Part shown: positions 59,423-64,000 of the stretch, one piece after another | Layout of the letters: each line of letters opens with the position of its first letter | Position numbering within the stretch: the first letter of the stretch is position 1 | DNA from: Gymnogyps californianus | Lineage: Eukaryota > Chordata > Aves > Accipitriformes > Cathartidae | Length of the DNA stretch: 64,000 nucleotides | Assembly (NCBI RefSeq): GCF_018139145.2 | Contig: NC_059475.1 | Location: forward strand, 21,022,937 to 21,086,936 | Direction: 5' to 3' | Program-made: the position numbers and the translations under genes | Notes under the pieces: model-generated | Told to the model about the DNA's origin: nothing | Database searches by the model: none | What the model saw: the letters and a program-made list of their open reading frames with translations, nothing else

Positions 59423-62400
59423 ATCTACATTACCACAACACGCCTCCCTTTCCAGGCTGGTCTGCTTGGAAGGTCTTAGCTCTACACTTGGAGTCCAAGG
59501 AGCCAGTCAGACCAGCCATTGCAAGTGTACTTTAAACTTGGCTATGAACCAGAGGACCTCAGAGGGCCACATGAAAAAGAGAGGACCAGGGAGAGACCTC
59601 TGATGATCTGGTTTCTGCATAAACACAAGCTAGAGGCTATTATTTGCCCTGTGGACAAGCAGAACTCCAAGGGTTGGCATGAGTCAATATATGCCAAACA
59701 GTCGTTTTCCGTTTTGAAGGTGATCCTCTGAAGTCCTGAATACGGATGCTGACAGATGGTGATCTCTGGTACAGTGAATGTGTATGTAGGAGTGTTTTCC
59801 AGTATAAGAACATACATTTTAGTACCATTTAGAAAGCAACACTTAGGCTGTATATAAAGGGCAACAGATATTTTGCCCCATTAATATGGACATTTGCATA
59901 CTTGTAGTTTGCTGTTGTATTAGGCAGTGCTTCTGCATTCACATTCAGTCTGTCATCTTAATGAAAATAAAGCATGTGAAGCCAAAGAAAGCAAATATCT
60001 GTCCATTGATGATTTAGAGACATGGATGTATTTTTGTGTGTACATTTTTTGAAGACACTTCTATTTTTCCTACCACTATCTAGGTGTGTGGTTACAGGGT
60101 AAGAGAAGAGTAGTGTCTTTTCAGGTTTGAGCAGCTGGGTGCCACCTCTAAACAACTGATAATTTTAAAGTGATTATCATTAGGTTTCAGAGTTAAATGA
60201 CCTAGTTGCAAGGATGGAGGCAGTGCACACCTTCTGCCAGTCTGAAAGAGGCAGAAGAGCCACTGCTATGATCAGAGATCTAGTGCAGCTGTAAGATCAA
60301 GTACTTTGAAGAGCACTTTGAAGTCCATTGAAAAGCACTTTGCCAATTCTGAAGGCATCACCATGGCACAAAGGGGCAGAAGGACGTACCAGAGCTGAAG
60401 GAAAGGTAAAATGGATACAACCAGCAGCTGGTGACAGTCTGTTGTTCTGCACTCTCTATATGAAGTGGTCTTTGGGGAATGCAGATATCAAAGGAGGTCC
60501 ATTTGCCGTGACACGAGCAGGCTGGGGAACCTCACAAACAGCCCAGGTTGCAGTATGAAACTCAGACCGCTTTGCAACTGTGTTGCGGAGTGGGAGCGGG
60601 ACATGTACAAAACATCCCAGTTTCCCTCAGAAATGTGCAACAGTTTGTGGGGCAATGAGCAAGGCTCTGCTGCCAGCATGCTCCCACCTTTCCCTGTCCC
60701 CTCGGACAGCCTCGTGTTTATTACCAGCTGCTTTGACTGAGATGTGCAGGACACCTGGTGCAGCGGGAGGAGGTGGTGGTGGTGTGGAGTCCCTCTCCAC
60801 CCCCCTGTGCTCCTCATTTCTACCTGCATCCAGTGCACACCTTCCCGCCTGTGTGCGCGTGTGCATGTGTGTGTTTGGGAGGCTCAGCCCCAGCCTGGAG
60901 CACACGGAGTGCTGCAGCCTTACTGCCCGGCGGTGGGGCACGTTCCCCACCAGTGGATGCTGATGTGAAGGCAAACGCTCCTTAGCCAGCTGCTGAGCGT
61001 GGGGTGTGGGCTGTGGGGGTGACACGTGCATGAATGGAACATGGTTGCTCTGCTTCTGGGATGAGGTCAAGTCCAGAAGAGAAGGTCAAAGAAAGCCTTA
61101 AGGGATCTGGCTGAGTGCTGGTCTTGGGGCTTTACAGAGCGACTTCAGCTCTGTTGCCAAAGTGGCATGAGGGTGGGCAAAGACATTCATTTTGGCTGAC
61201 AGGATGGCAATAGGTTAATCAAGCAGAAATAGCAGTGAGGAGAAGAAGCTTTAACCTTTCTCTGCTTCCTCGCAGGCTCTGGAAAAGGGAGTCAGTCCCT
61301 AAGCCACGCTTGGACGTGTGCATGCACCTCCTTATCTAGCCTAGTTTCCAGTCAGTCCAACTCCCCACTGGTGTTCAGGCAATCTCCTTCCACCACCCCA
61401 CTCCTTCTTCGAGGCTTTTGGCAGTCCTGGGGTTTCCTGGGTGGAGGCTGTGTCCTGGGCAGGCTGGAGAGGAAACTCTCATATGGCACCTGGAGTGTCC
61501 CCCCCTGTAACTGCTGCCTCCTGCTGCCCTTTCCCCTTCCAACCCCAGGGAAGTTTCTGAATCCCTTGGCTGTGATATGCCCCACACATAGAAGAGGAAA
61601 AATCCATAATCAGCTCAGTTAATATTAAACAGATTGTTATTTAGGAAACTACGCACCAGAAAGTATGTTACTGGTTAACTGCCCTCTCTTGCCCAGGCTG
61701 TACCTCATCACAGGAGGAGAATGGCACCATGCATTGCTGTCCTCCAGCTTCTGTGGACACCGCATGGACACCTGTTTAAAAAGATGTAGGTGTTGGTGCG
61801 TGTTCTGTATCATTAGAGCAGCTACCCTGTTCTTCCATCAGTGCTTCCACTGTTTAGACTGCTGTGTGATTTGTTTGGGTTGCTTTTTCTTTTTTTTTAA
61901 AAATCTACAAGTACAGACTGTGATGGCTTGTTAATAATACAGTGCCTCTTTCTATGCAGGGATGCCTCAGAACTTGTCTGAATCCAGTCAAAAGGCTTGA
62001 TTTTAAAATAACTAGCCTTTTTTTTTTTGTAGCACAACAAACCAAAACCACATCTGCTCCACACTGAGTTCATTTGTGCAGATTTCTGTTCACCTCACAT
62101 TTTAATATCGAAGCTATAAACCCTGGAGTGGAAAGGTGGTGGGCAGAATGGTGTCGTGCAGAAATGCCACCAGACACAAGGCTGACAGCAACACTGCCAG
62201 GCATTGCTGTAACGATCTTTGTTTCTTTATGCAAGTAGCTACAGCCTCTTCCTTCTGTGCCTGTCTAAGGCCAGAAAGCTGATGGTTCAATGGACGCTAC
62301 TGTTAAGGCAGTGAGGAGAGAGAAAACAATGCAAAATTCACTGGCAAATCCATTGCTTGCACACATACAAACTGGAAAAGGCAAAAAATCAGCAGCAATA

Positions 62401-64000
62401 TTCGCAGAGCATTCAGTCAGCTCCAGCTTCAGCTGTACATAGTCTTCAGGTATTCTTGGCATAGGATCAAGGTCCTGGTTTGTGGTGTGAGGAGGGAGGG
62501 AGGAAGAGGACTGAAGCAGGAAGCCCTGTATTTGACTTGAATACGTTGCACTCAAAATCAGGTGTGGTGCAAAGTCTGCCGCCTATTTGATTGGCAAAAT
62601 AGCATTCGAGCTTGATTCCTTATTGTTGCTGATCTCTTCCAGCAGGACAAACCCTGCTTTCAGCATAAAGGATACAGGCTCAAGTTCCAGGTTATTATTT
62701 TTAAGCACTCTTAATCCCTCAAGTTAAAAATCCTCCCGGCATAGCTCTATGCAAAGATGGCATTTGGCGACTACTCTCATTACTTTTTTTTTCTTTTCTG
62801 AATGGTGGTTCCCTGTTCTCTGCCACCCTACTCAGCAACCCACTTTTTCCATTGTTTGGATTCTTGCTTATGTTGCTTTTCCAGCTTTACTTTCTGAGGG
62901 CATTGCTTCTTGTTGCCAAATACATCCTTTGCATCAGCTTGGGCTGTCCTTCAAAAAGGGAAGCAGCCAGTGCAAAGCATTCTGGCGTGAGTCAGAAATC
63001 CTTAAGGATGAGCTAAACACAGCAGAACAGAAACCAGGTCAACAGCAGCTCTCATGAGAATTTAGCTATATCCCTGGCATGGCACTTCTGATTTTTCTCT
63101 CTCCCAACCCTTCTACTTCCCTGTATTGCCACACCTATGCCAGAAGGACAGGCATGCTTAAAATCTTCGTGTGGACAAGGCAGGTTGTATTGACCTGTCA
63201 AAGCATGTTTCACTTTCCCTTAGGAAAAATTCATCAGTTGATACACTGGAAATGTGCCCCTTCTGCTTTTCCACCCCCATTAGTGAAGACAAAGCCTGTC
63301 TGCTCTTCTTCAGGATGGCATTTTAGGGTGAGGACCAGCTCTTGTTGTGTGCATCTGTACAGTACCCATCAGACACGTTCCACGTCTGTTCAGCAAGAAC
63401 ATTACAAACCAGAAGTAGAAAACACCATATGCTCCCCCTTTGTGGTAATGTTGGAGTTGCTGCGTCATGAGAAATCCAAATGCTAGAACAGCCAAGAAGC
63501 TCGAATTTGGACCCTTGGGAATTGGAATGAATTTATATTGTAAGCTCCAGTTCTGGTTTTATTATATATCCCTATGGCATATGACGGCACCATTGCCTAC
63601 TGGAGTGTATACCAGGCCACATCAGTGGAGTGTAGCTGTCAGCTGCAGCCCAGAGATGAGCTACGACAGCACTCCCACCCAGTATTCACATGGCACAACG
63701 TCTGCCATGGATGAACCATGCATTTGTATTCGGCTAAGAGATTTTCCAGGTTGCAGTGTGGTAGCAGGGTAACATGGTGGGACTGTGGTTAGAAACTTCT
63801 CAAGACTGCTTTCTGCCTTGTGCCATGGCCCAGTTTTAAGTTTGCTGGCACCCCCTTTCTGCCCTACCTCTTGCACAGTCTGTAGCTCTCTTCGGTCCCA
63901 GGTTTCCTCCACTCTCAGCCTGTACTTTCTCTTCCACTCCATCAAGGATGATGAACCTAGCAAGGAGCTGCACCAGGAGGCAATGCTAGCCAGTAAGGAG
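59423..64000. other. Unique noncoding sequence to the end of the window
   Basis: No gene recognised. Frames reach 147 codons (60627-61070, minus) in a locally GC-richer part with GGT- and TG-rich simple sequence (about 60765-60785 and 60850-60885); their proline- and histidine-rich products look like artefacts. A T-run near 61888-61900 and another near 62020-62028 are simple sequence. The last kilobase shows no exon or repeat that I can name. Confidence 0.5.

Noticed and set aside
1..64000. CRISPR arrays, tRNA or rRNA genes, operons or a defence or biosynthetic system
   Set aside because: No regularly spaced repeats, no cloverleaf with intact A and B boxes, no rRNA blocks and no clusters of long frames; the window is vertebrate noncoding DNA with transposable elements.

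Overview
This window looks like a gene-poor stretch of a vertebrate nuclear genome, almost certainly avian. There are no dense long reading frames, no ribosome-binding sites, no operons and no recognisable host gene. The avian call rests on the repeats. There is a CR1 LINE 3' end with the (ATTCTATG)n tail found in birds and other reptiles, and five long terminal repeats of endogenous-retrovirus families I know as abundant in bird genomes. These carry the U5 end GGGGTTAAACCACGACA and 5-bp target-site duplications. A worn hAT-type inverted-repeat element and a few very old MIR-like (CORE-SINE) fragments are also present. The exact species cannot be read from the sequence.

Layout. 1-4040: unique AT-rich sequence. 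4041-4634: solo LTR (+), an older variant. 4635-14706: unique sequence with a 20-bp tandem duplication. 14707-15611: a different, 905-bp LTR (-) with an internal GC-rich repeat array. 15612-29811: unique sequence with poly-purine tracts, a perfect 10-bp stem-loop and one or two MIR relics. 29812-30343: solo LTR (+) with a perfect duplication. 30344-35935: A-rich unique sequence. 35936-36473: 5'-truncated CR1 that still encodes the last 121 residues of ORF2. 36474-39853: unique sequence. 39854 to about 40175: truncated LTR (-). 40176-58126: a longer, somewhat GC-richer stretch with facing MIR relics, a possible 188-bp exon at 54165-54352, a TGTGTA microsatellite and the longest reading frame in the window. 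58127-58714: solo LTR (+) with a perfect duplication. 59226-59422: hAT-type miniature element. The rest, to 64000, is unique sequence.

The features do not form a functional pathway. This reads as an intergenic region or the inside of a large intron that has collected retroelement insertions of different ages. The most useful points are the intact duplications around the solo LTRs, the mosaic 905-bp LTR, the open CR1 frame and the possible exon near 54.2 kb. I found no convincing new biological system. The reading frames of 60-220 codons across the window are mostly what chance gives in 64 kb, and I have not called them genes.
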